This document shows, in pieces, positions 19,561 to 29,104 of a stretch of 64,000 nt of DNA. The DNA is taken from positions 18,532,568 to 18,596,567 of the forward strand of contig CM073538.1 of assembly GCA_037074615.1 (NCBI GenBank), in the 5' to 3' direction. Source of the stretch: Leucaena leucocephala. Taxonomy: Eukaryota; Streptophyta; Magnoliopsida; Fabales; Fabaceae. Numbering within the stretch: position 1 is the first letter of the stretch; the number at the start of each line of letters is the position of its first letter. The translations under genes and the position numbers were made by a program. The notes beneath the pieces were generated by a model. That model saw only the letters and a program-made list of their open reading frames with translations. It searched no databases and was not told the DNA's origin.

Positions 19561-19869
19561 TGTTATGGCCATGAGTTTTATTTGGATAAATCAATGTAAT
19601 TAAGGAATATATATATATATTATTGTCCGCAGAGAATCGTCAATATGTATGAGGTAGCCTAGTGGTCGCTGAGGACGGGAGCTATTCGGTGTACTGTGTT
19701 CGAATCCTGAGGGTTGCAAAACAGGGGGGTTTTCGGCACGCAAATTTTTTCTTTTTCTTCCTCCTTTTTCTTTTGCTCTGGTCGCCGTACGACCCTCACT
19801 TCTTTTGCAGAGGCTTTTCAGCGACAGTGGGGAAAAGGGAGGCAGCTGGTGAGCGGCGAGGGAGGTAAC
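19561..19869 (+). repeat. 5' LTR of gypsy-1, left piece
   Basis: The first 309 bases of the LTR, matching 36490 onward in the 3' LTR with scattered, mostly C/T or G/A differences. Copia-2 interrupts it after GTAAC (19865-19869). Confidence 0.92.
19650..19712 (+). promoter_or_regulatory. tRNA-like A/B boxes in gypsy-1 LTR
   Basis: TAGCCTAGTGG at 19655-19665 matches the RNA polymerase III A box (TRGYNNARNNG type). GTTCGAATCC at 19698-19707 matches the B box (GGTTCGANTCC). They lie 43 bases apart, start to start. The pair recurs in the 3' LTR (about 36583-36644), and a decayed pair sits in gypsy-2. It does not fold as a complete tRNA, so a functional tRNA gene is not claimed. Confidence 0.5.
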
Positions 19870-21870
19870 TGTTGGAAATCGTGCCCTAGGGGCCAATCAT
19901 TGTCTTATGAACATTATTGATTTATGAATTTATTAATTGAGTTATCATATTATTTGCATGTTTACTATGATGACCATCCTTGGATAATTCATGATATTAT
20001 CCTAAATGTCCCTGGTCGATCATCTATGTGGGAGCACAGATGAAATAAGACCAGTATGACTTTGAAGATGTATAGAGATATAAATCAAAGTCATAAGCAC
20101 ATGTAAGAGTACAGGGTGTTGGACCGACCCGCTATGAGAGAACTGCATGGGTAACGTCATAAGCTTCTCTCATATACAAACCATGTCAATATGCCCTTTG
20201 ACCTGAGATCATCATGGATTCCTACATGACAAAACGCTCAGCTTTGACCTAGTCAAAAGTCACTTTTGACCGAGTGATCATAAAGACTATGTTCGGGCTT
20301 AGTGGTTTTTCATGCGGAGGAATGTGAATGGTCAAGATGGAATTTGTCCCTCACATTCGTGGAGAGATATTACTGGGCCCCTCGATGAGTGAGTCTGAGA
20401 AATGTATGGCCATACTGTAATGGAAAGGTAGTTCCATTTCTATAGTCAGACTACTCAGGGATCGAGAAAGTAACGGTCGGGAATAGGAGGATGACATTAT
20501 CCATGCCTCATCCATGACCAAAATATCGCGTGACAGAAGGGACATGATATGGTTGTATAAAAGGTTACATCGTTTATCGATCCTCATATGATTTGGGTAG
20601 TTGTTATGTCTTGCTAGAGACCGCTTGCGACTTGTGGGCTAGTATAGCAAATGGCCCACTGCCAACTTCACATGGGCCTACAGGGTCGCACACAAAATAG
20701 CCCAACACGAGCTATGATGTCCAGATTCATTGAATCTAAGACATGTCCAGATTCAATGAAAGATCCAGGTGAATGTATATATATTTATTTATATTTATAT
20801 TCGTATATATATATAAATTCGTATATATATATATATTATATATATGAGATATATGAGATTTAATTTGTAAGGATAAATTAAATCCCTATCACGTTTGAAT
20901 TCGAAATTCAAATTGATAGGATATCTCATATAAGAGATATTTATAAGATTTAATTTATAAGGATAAATTAAATCTCTATCACGTTTGAAATTCGAAATTC
21001 AAATTGATAGGATATCTCATATAAGAGATATTTATAAGATTTAATTTATAAGGATAAATTAAATCTCTATCACGTTTGAAATTCGAAATTCAAATTGATA
21101 GGATATCTCATATAAGAGATATTTATAAGATTTAATTTATAAGGATAAATTAAATCTCTATCACGTTTGAAATTCGAAATTTAAATTGATAGGATATCTC
21201 AAATTTGATTTATGGGAATAAATCAAATATAACTCAGTCTCATCTTTATTTAAAGTTAAATAAATAAGTAATTAAATCTGTGGGACGGATTTAATATGAT
21301 TTTATTTAATTAGTTTCTTATAAAATTATACAATATATGATATTGTATCAATTCGGAATTAATATAAGATTAACTCCAAAATCCAATTAGGTCAGGTGGA
21401 AAAACGCATAGCATCCTCTATATCTGATTGGAGGAGCTACGTTTGAAAATAACACAGAACACAAAAGGCCGAATGGAATCTGCAAAAGGTTTGCAGACAA
21501 GAAACTGCCGAAATAGAGACGGAGACTTGTGAAAGCCTTGGAGGGACAGGAGACGCTAGCACGTCGTTCGTGGTTGGAACGCTGTTCGTGTGGATACCAG
21601 TAGAGGAAGCCGACCTGAGGCGTCGACTTCTTGTGATCGGAAAGAGACCACCGTCCGCGGAGAGAATCTGTGAAGGTCGCTGAGGAACACTCCGTCGATT
21701 TCTTGCGATCAGAAAGAGATCACCACCCACGTAGAGAAGCTGTGAAATTCGCTGAGCAACACTAAGGGTAAGGATTCTTTCCACTTGACTTAAACACATA
21801 CGGCAGATCCTGGCAAGGAATGGAAAATTTTTAAAGTTTATTTCCGCTGCGTGTCTTCCAATTCCTTACA
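19870..21870 (+). repeat. 5' LTR of copia-2
   Basis: 2,001 bp, TGTTGGAAATCG to CCTTACA. It has the same W-box cluster, TATA box and four 91-bp units (about 20857-21198) as the copia-1 5' LTR, to which it appears identical by eye. Confidence 0.95.
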
Positions 21871-23112
21871 GTGGTATCAGAGCCATGCCGTTTTGTGTTT
21901 AAGTTAGGCTTGATTTGTGATTTATATGATATATGTTATTAGTAGCCGATCATATAATAAGCGTTGTATGTGTGACATATATGGAATCCTTGTTGTGTAT
22001 GACATAAAAGGAATCTAAAAGGAAATTGAAATCGGTGGTGATGCTTTTTGATTTGATCAATCCGCATAGATGGGGTCTAAGAAAACCGAATTCGAATTTG
22101 TGATTATTTGTGAAAACCGAATTCAGATTCGTGATTATTTATGAAACAAAAACAAAAAAAAAATTTCTTCCGGGGCGCTGCCCCAGAGACCCCGCCCGCT
22201 AACCGGCTAGCGGGACAGCCGCCCGCTAACCGGCTAGCGGGACCGCCGTAGCTACCTGTTCGTAGCGCAACATAACCGTAACAAATGTTACTTTGTAAAT
22301 GTTTTTTGCCCTTCGATTAGATCTGAATATTGATTCTTGAATGTTTGGGTATGGTGAACAATATGGCTCTAGATTGCAAGTGTTGTAATTTTTAAAAATA
22401 CGGCCTGCGTGTCGTGCCTTCCTCTATATACTCTCAATGTACCTTCTCCTCTCATCTCACTCCCCTCGAATGTTAAAAGAGGTTTCTATATGTAATTTCT
22501 CTTTTCTTACTAGAGAGCTCCTCTCATTGGCTTGAGGGGACTTAGGATAGGTGAGCCATATTGTATCACGTTTGAATTATGCATCTTATGATTAGATCAG
22601 CACATGCATATTACTTGTATGAGTTACAAACTGGGATACATGCATCCTCATAAAAACAGATAGTTAATTAAGCCCTCTAAAAGAAATCTTAAGTCATAAT
22701 GCTGTCAATTTATGAACACTTGTCAAAACCTTGATCGCTCAATTGTGGACTCCACCAAAGTGGGTGCTTTTGAGTTATCTTGGGGAGATAAGCAAAGAGT
22801 AATGGTGCTACTCTCATAGGTTCATTATTGTTTGACTTAATTGAGATTAACAAAACGGTTTTGGATCTCAAGGCATTAGATGGGATTAGAACATGCCAGA
22901 TCATATGATGATAGGATCCCATGAATATCTAAGAGTTACATTTGATGTAATTGGTAAAGGTGTTACCTACCTAAATAACTTAATCTAAGCGTCCTGCCAA
23001 AGCGGACTTAAGTTTGAGCCAAATATGGATCTTAGCCCACTAACTATTGCATTGAGGGTTGTTTATTTAGTGGGAGATTACTAATTACATTGCATATTTT
23101 AATTGTAGAATC
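21871..23112 (+). other. Primer-binding site and leader of copia-2
   Basis: TGGTATCAGAGC starts at 21872, followed by the long leader. The two CCCGCTAACCGGCTAGCGGG palindromes are at 22195-22214 and 22222-22241. No difference from the copia-1 leader was noticed. Confidence 0.85.
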
Positions 23113-26100
23113 ATGACGACTAGTAATACTGCTACATTATCGCTGCGATCTGTCCTTGAGAAGGACAAACTCAATGGGACAAACTTTCTTGACTGGTTTA
23201 GGAACTTGAGAATTGTTCTCAAGCAGCATGTCCTAGATCAACCCATTCCTGAGGAGCCAGCCGCCAATGCTCCCAGAGCTCAGAGAGATGCTTATATGAA
23301 GCATAAGGAAGACTCTGTCGATGTGGGATGCTTGATGCTAGCCACCATGGTTCCGGAGCTCCAAAGAGATCTGGAACACATGGAGGCTTATGAGATGATT
23401 GTGCATCTCAAGGAAATGTTCCAGCAACAGGCAAGGCAAGAGAGGTATGAGACCACTAAGGCCTTACATTCCTGCAAGATGGCTGAAGGTGCATCAGTCA
23501 GTGCTCATGTCTTAAAGATGAAAGGGTACATTGATCACCTTGAACGGCTTGGATTTCCCATGAGCCAGGAGTTAGCTACAGATTTGATCTTAAACTCACT
23601 CCCGGAAAGTTATGACCAGTTTGTTATGAACTACAACATGAACAACATGGAGAAATCTATTTCTGAACTGCATGGGATGCTTAAAACTGCTGAGCCGAGT
23701 CTTAAGAAGAAACCCAGTAGTGTTTTGATGGTTCAGAAAGGAAAGGGTACGAAAAAGAAAGGCAAAGGCAAGGGGAAGGGTCATGGCTCATCAGGTAAGA
23801 CCAAAGAGTCAGGCAAGCCCGAAACCAAGCCTGCACCAAAGAAGGCAAAGCCTCCGAAGGAAGGAGTCTGCTTCTTCTGCAATGAACCGGGTCATTGGAA
23901 GAGGAATTGCAAACTCTACCTCGAAGATCTGAAAAAGAACAAGAAGGATAGCGGGGCTATCGCTTCAGGTATTTATGTTATAGACATTCATCTTTCTACT
24001 TCCACCTCATGGGTATTAGATACTGCATGTGGTTCTCACATTTGTACGAATGTGCAGGGACTAAAGGATAGTAGGAAGCTGAAAAGGGGTGAAGTTGACC
24101 TACGAGTTGGAAACAGAGCAAGGGTTGCTGCGTTAGCTGTAGGCACTTATGAATTAGTTCTGCCCACTGGGCTTTTGTTAGTTTTGAACAATTGCTATTA
24201 TGTTCCTGCTTTAAGTAGTAACATTGTTTCACTTTCTTATTTGGATAAGGAAGGTTTCACTTCCATTGCTGGGAATAGTAGATGTTCTATTTATCGTAAT
24301 GATGTTTTCTATGCTCATGGTGATTTGCATGTTGATCATTACATATTAAATTTGGAACAACCCAATCATGGAAATATCTATAACATAACCGCCAAAAGGG
24401 TCAAACCAAACGATTTGAATCCCACATACCTCTGGCACTGTCGTCTGGGCCACATAAATGAGAAACGCATTTCCAAACTCCATCAAGATGGATTTCTAAA
24501 CTCATTTGATTTTGAATCATATGACACTTGCGAGTCTTGCTTGTTAGGAAAGATGACAAAGTCACCTTTCACTGGGCACAGTGAGAGGGCCACTGATTTA
24601 TTGGGCCTCATACATACAGATGTGTGTGGACCGATGAACACAAATGCCAGAGGAGGTTATTCGTACTTCATAACATTCATAGATGATTTCAGCAGATATG
24701 GGTACATCTATCTAATGAAACATAAATCTGAATCTTTTGAAAAGTTCAAGATATTTCAAAATGAAGTACAAAACCAGCTTGGCAAAACAATTAAAGCCCT
24801 TCGATCTGATCGGGGTGGTGAATATTTGAGCCAAGAGTTCATAGATCATCTTAGGAATTGTGGGACACTCTCACAATTGACTCCTCCAGGGACACCACAA
24901 TGGAATGGCGTTTCTGAACGGAGAAATCGAACACTATTAGATATGGTTCGATCCATGATGAGTCGAACAGATCTTCCACCCTCCTTTTGGGGCTATGCCC
25001 TAGAAACAGCTGCGTTCACACTAAATCGTGTTCCATCTAAGGCAATCGAAAAGACTCCGTATGAGATATGGACTGGGAGGACGCCTAGTTTATCTTTCCT
25101 CAAGATTTGGGGATGCGAGGTCTATGTTAAGCAACAAGCCTCAGACAAATTAGCGCCCAAATCCTCAAAATGCCTTTTTGTGGGATATCCTAAGGAAACC
25201 AAGGGATATTACGTCTACAACCCTGCTGATAACAAAGTGTTTGTTGTCAGAAATGGTACCTTTCTTGAACGAGAATTTATCTCTAAAAGAACCAGTGGGA
25301 GTAAGGTACAACTCGAAGAAGTTCGAGAGCTACAAGACACCACAGAACTGCAGATGGAAAATAGAGAAGACTCACAACAAGTTGTTGAGACTCCTCAAGT
25401 CACGCAAGGTCCACGAAAGTCTAATAGGACACGACTTCAGCCTCAGAGATATGGATTTCTGATTTCTGATAGTCGTGATGTGTTGCTCATTGAGCATAAT
25501 GAGCCGACTACCTATCGAGAAGCTATAGTGGGACCAAACTCTGAAAAATGGCTTAGTGCCATGAAGTCTGAGATGCAATCCATGTACGACAATCAGGTTT
25601 GGACCTTAGTCGACCCGCCTGAAGGTGTAAAAACCGTCGGGTGCAAGTGGGTTTTCAAAGAGAAAACTGACATGGATGGCAATGTAAATGTCTTCAAGGC
25701 ACGACTGGTTGCAAAAGGTTTTACTCAAACTCATGGTGTGGACTATGATGAGACCTTTTCCCCAGTAGCAATGGCCAAATCAATCAGAATCCTCTTTGCT
25801 ATTGCAGCATATTATGACTATGAAATATGGCAGATGGACGTCAAGACAGCCTTCCTTAATGGAAAGCTCCTTGAGGACGTGTACATGACACAACCTGAAG
25901 GGTTTGTGCGTTCCGAGGACTCTGGTAAAGTGTGCAAGCTTCAAAGGTCCATTTATGGACTAAAGCAAGCCTCTCGGAGTTGGAATCATCGTTTTGATGA
26001 AGTAATCAAAGAGTTTGGATTTCTTCAAAACATTGATGAACCTTGTGTGTACAAGAAGGTTAGTAGGAGCACAGTTGTGTTTTTAGTACTCTATGTCGAT

Positions 26101-27084
26101 GACATCCTACTTATTGGGAATGACATTCCTACCTTGCAGATTGTCAAGTCTTGGTTAGGAAAGTCTTTCTCGATGAAAGACTTGGGTGAAGCCACCTACA
26201 TCCTAGGAATCAGGATCTATAGAGATAGATCTAAAAGACTTCTAGGACTCAGTCAGAGTACATACATAGACAAAATACTGCATAGGTTCAGTATGCACGA
26301 ATCAAAGAGGGGTTTCATACCCATGTCTCATGGTACTCACCTCAGCAAAGATCTGTGTCCTAGTACATCTGATCAGCGAGGTCGCATGAGTAAGGTTCCA
26401 TATGCCTCGGCCATAGGATCTATCATGTACGCCATGTTATGTACTCGACCGGATGTCTCGTTTGCCTTAAGTATGACTAGCAGATACCAACAGGACCCTG
26501 GTGAGGGCCATTGGACTGCTGTCAAGAATATCCTTAAGTACTTAAGAAGGACTAAGGACTTATTCTTGGTCTATGGTGGATTGGATGATGAGCTCTGTGT
26601 AACTGGTTACACAGATGCGAGTTTCCAAACTGACCAGGACGACCAAAAATCGCAGTCTGGATACATATTCCTCCTCAATAATGGAGCAGTAAGCTGGAAG
26701 AGCTCTAAGCAGGGCACTGTAGCAGATTCTGCAACGGAAGCTGAGTATATAGCAGCATCTGATGCAGCTAAGGAAGCCGTTTGGATCAGGAAGTTCATCA
26801 CAGAACTAGGGGTGATACCTACCATCTCAGATCCAATAACTTTGCTCTGTGACAATAGCGGTGCTATTGCACAGGCCAAAGAGCCTAGGTCACATCAAAG
26901 GACCAAGCATATACTCAGGCGATTTCATCTCATCAGAGAAATCAACGATAGAGGTGATATAAAAATATGCAAAGTAGCAGGAGAAGATAATGTTGCTGAT
27001 CCTCTAACAAAGCCGCTTGTGCAGGCAAAGCATGAGCGTCATGTTAGGTCAATGGGAATTAGTCAAATTAATGATTGTACCTAG
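23113..27084 (+). CDS. Gag-Pol polyprotein of copia-2
   Basis: Uninterrupted 1,323-residue polyprotein with the same domain order and positions as copia-1: CCHC knuckle from 253, protease D-T-A-C-G from 303, integrase catalytic region about 503-600, YVDD from 994 and RNase H Asp near 1168. Integrase residue 528 is Arg, the expected residue in DDFSRYGY, so this copy is the better candidate for activity. Nucleotide differences from copia-1 cluster in the middle: none was noticed in the first 950 or so bases of the frame or in the last 1,000. The protease site has Ala where Gly is usual, shared with copia-1, which may be a family trait or an inherited weakness. Confidence 0.95.
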   Translation: MTTSNTATLSLRSVLEKDKLNGTNFLDWFRNLRIVLKQHVLDQPIPEEPAANAPRAQRDAYMKHKEDSVDVGCLMLATMVPELQRDLEHMEAYEMIVHLKEMFQQQARQERYETTKALHSCKMAEGASVSAHVLKMKGYIDHLERLGFPMSQELATDLILNSLPESYDQFVMNYNMNNMEKSISELHGMLKTAEPSLKKKPSSVLMVQKGKGTKKKGKGKGKGHGSSGKTKESGKPETKPAPKKAKPPKEGVCFFCNEPGHWKRNCKLYLEDLKKNKKDSGAIASGIYVIDIHLSTSTSWVLDTACGSHICTNVQGLKDSRKLKRGEVDLRVGNRARVAALAVGTYELVLPTGLLLVLNNCYYVPALSSNIVSLSYLDKEGFTSIAGNSRCSIYRNDVFYAHGDLHVDHYILNLEQPNHGNIYNITAKRVKPNDLNPTYLWHCRLGHINEKRISKLHQDGFLNSFDFESYDTCESCLLGKMTKSPFTGHSERATDLLGLIHTDVCGPMNTNARGGYSYFITFIDDFSRYGYIYLMKHKSESFEKFKIFQNEVQNQLGKTIKALRSDRGGEYLSQEFIDHLRNCGTLSQLTPPGTPQWNGVSERRNRTLLDMVRSMMSRTDLPPSFWGYALETAAFTLNRVPSKAIEKTPYEIWTGRTPSLSFLKIWGCEVYVKQQASDKLAPKSSKCLFVGYPKETKGYYVYNPADNKVFVVRNGTFLEREFISKRTSGSKVQLEEVRELQDTTELQMENREDSQQVVETPQVTQGPRKSNRTRLQPQRYGFLISDSRDVLLIEHNEPTTYREAIVGPNSEKWLSAMKSEMQSMYDNQVWTLVDPPEGVKTVGCKWVFKEKTDMDGNVNVFKARLVAKGFTQTHGVDYDETFSPVAMAKSIRILFAIAAYYDYEIWQMDVKTAFLNGKLLEDVYMTQPEGFVRSEDSGKVCKLQRSIYGLKQASRSWNHRFDEVIKEFGFLQNIDEPCVYKKVSRSTVVFLVLYVDDILLIGNDIPTLQIVKSWLGKSFSMKDLGEATYILGIRIYRDRSKRLLGLSQSTYIDKILHRFSMHESKRGFIPMSHGTHLSKDLCPSTSDQRGRMSKVPYASAIGSIMYAMLCTRPDVSFALSMTSRYQQDPGEGHWTAVKNILKYLRRTKDLFLVYGGLDDELCVTGYTDASFQTDQDDQKSQSGYIFLLNNGAVSWKSSKQGTVADSATEAEYIAASDAAKEAVWIRKFITELGVIPTISDPITLLCDNSGAIAQAKEPRSHQRTKHILRRFHLIREINDRGDIKICKVAGEDNVADPLTKPLVQAKHERHVRSMGISQINDCT

Positions 27085-27087
27085 TGC

Positions 27088-27098
27088 AAGTGGGAGGT
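27088..27098 (+). other. Polypurine tract of copia-2
   Basis: AAGTGGGAGGT directly precedes the 3' LTR. Confidence 0.85.
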
Positions 27099-29099
27099 TG
27101 TTGGAAATCGTGCCCTAGGGGCCAATCATTGTCTTATGAACATTATTGATTTATGAATTTATTAATTGAGTTATCATATTATTTGCATGTTTACTATGAT
27201 GACCATCCTTGGATAATTCATGATATTATCCTAAATGTCCCTGGTCGATCATCTATGTGGGAGCACAGATGAAATAAGACCAGTATGACTTTGAAGATGT
27301 ATAGAGATATAAATCAAAGTCATAAGCACATGTAAGAGTACAGGGTGTTGGACCGACCCGCTATGAGAGAACTGCATGGGTAACGTCATAAGCTTCTCTC
27401 ATATACAAACCATGTCAATATGCCCTTTGACCTGAGATCATCATGGATTCCTACATGACAAAACGCTCAGCTTTGACCTAGTCAAAAGTCACTTTTGACC
27501 GAGTGATCATAAAGACTATGTTTGGGCTTAGTGGTTTTTCATGCGGAGGAATGTGAATGGTCAAGATGGAATTTGTCCCTCACATTCGTGGAGAGATATT
27601 ACTGGGCCCCTCGATGAGTGAGTCTGAGAAATGTATGGCCATATTGTAATGGAAAGGTAGTTCCATTTCTATAGTCAGACTACTCAGGGATCGAGAAAGT
27701 AACGGTCGGGAATAGGAGGATGACATTATCCATGCCTCATCCATGACCAAAATATCGCGTGACAGAAGGGACATGATATGGTTGTATAAAAGGTTACATC
27801 GTTTATCGATCCTCATATGATTTGGGTAGTTGTTATGTCTTGCTAGAGACCGCTTGCGACTTGTGGGCTAGTATAGCAAATGGCCCACTGCCAACTTCAT
27901 ATGGGCCTACAGGGTCGCACACAAAATAGCCCAACACGAGCTATGATGTCCAGATTCATTGAATCTAAGACATGTCCAGATTCAATGAAAGATCCAGGTG
28001 AATGTATATATATTTATTTATATTTATATTCGTATATATATATAAATTCGTATATATATATATATTATATATATGAGATATATGAGATTTAATTTATAAG
28101 GATAAATTAAATCCCTATCACGTTTGAATTCGAAATTCAAATTGATAGGATATCTCATATAAGAGATATTTATAAGATTTAATTTATAAGGATAAATTAA
28201 ATCTCTATCACGTTTGAAATTCGAAATTCAAATTGATAGGATATCTCATATAAGAGATATTTATAAGATTTAATTTATAAGGATAAATTAAATCTCTATC
28301 ACGTTTGAAATTCGAAATTCAAATTGATAGGATATCTCATATAAGAGATATTTATAAGATTTAATTTATAAGGATAAATTAAATCTCTATCACGTTTGAA
28401 ATTCGAAATTTAAATTGATAGGATATCTCAAATTTGATTTATGGGAATAAATCAAATATAACTCAGTCTCATCTTTATTTAAAGTTAAATAAATAAGTAA
28501 TTAAATCTGTGGGACGGATTTAATATGATTTTATTTAATTAGTTTCTTATAAAATTATACAATATATGATATTGTATCAATTCGGAATTAATATAAGATT
28601 AACTCCAAAATCCAATTAGGTCAGGTGGAAAAACGCATAGCATCCTCTATATCTGATTGGAGGAGCTACGTTTGAAAATAACACAGAACACAAAAGGCCG
28701 AATGGAATCTGCAAAAGGTTTGCAGACAAGAAACTGCCGAAATAGAGACGGAGACTTGTGAAAGCCTTGGAGGGACAGGAGACGCTAGCACGTCGTTCGT
28801 GGTTGGAACGCTGTTCGTGTGGATACCAGTAGAGGAAGCCGACCTGAGGCGTCGACTTCTTGTGATCGGAAAGAGACCACCGTCCGCGGAGAGAATCTGT
28901 GAAGGTCGCTGAGGAACACTCCGTCGATTTCTTGCGATCAGAAAGAGATCACCACCCACGTAGAGAAGCTGTGAAATTCGCTGAGCAACACTAAGGGTAA
29001 GGATTCTTTCCACTTGACTTAAACACATACGGCAGATCCTGGCAAGGAATGGAAAATTTTTAAAGTTTATTTCCGCTGCGTGTCTTCCAATTCCTTACA
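27099..29099 (+). repeat. 3' LTR of copia-2
   Basis: 2,001 bp. By-eye differences from its 5' LTR include GTTTGGGCTT near 27521, CATATTGTAATGG near 27643, CTTCATATGGG near 27897 and TTTAATTTATAAGG near 28090. It has the same number of 91-bp units as the 5' LTR. Confidence 0.95.
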
Positions 29100-29104
29100 G
29101 TAAC

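Larger units (their letters stand above)
19870..29099 (+). mobile_element. Ty1/copia LTR retrotransposon, same family as copia-1 (copia-2), intact
   Basis: Complete 9,230-bp element inserted in the gypsy-1 5' LTR with target duplication GTAAC (19865-19869 and 29100-29104). Both LTRs are 2,001 bp and differ at about four sites by eye, which indicates a recent insertion. Primer-binding site, uninterrupted gag-pol and purine tract are present. It is the innermost and so the latest layer of the nest at this spot. Confidence 0.96.

Noticed and set aside
19650..19712. A functional tRNA gene
   Set aside because: A and B boxes are present but a full cloverleaf with an acceptor stem is not evident, and the segment belongs to the LTR.
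5842..29099. A simple segmental or assembly duplication of one copia element
   Set aside because: The two copies have different host flanks and different, exact 5-bp target duplications, so both are separate insertions. A local assembly error in their shared parts remains possible.
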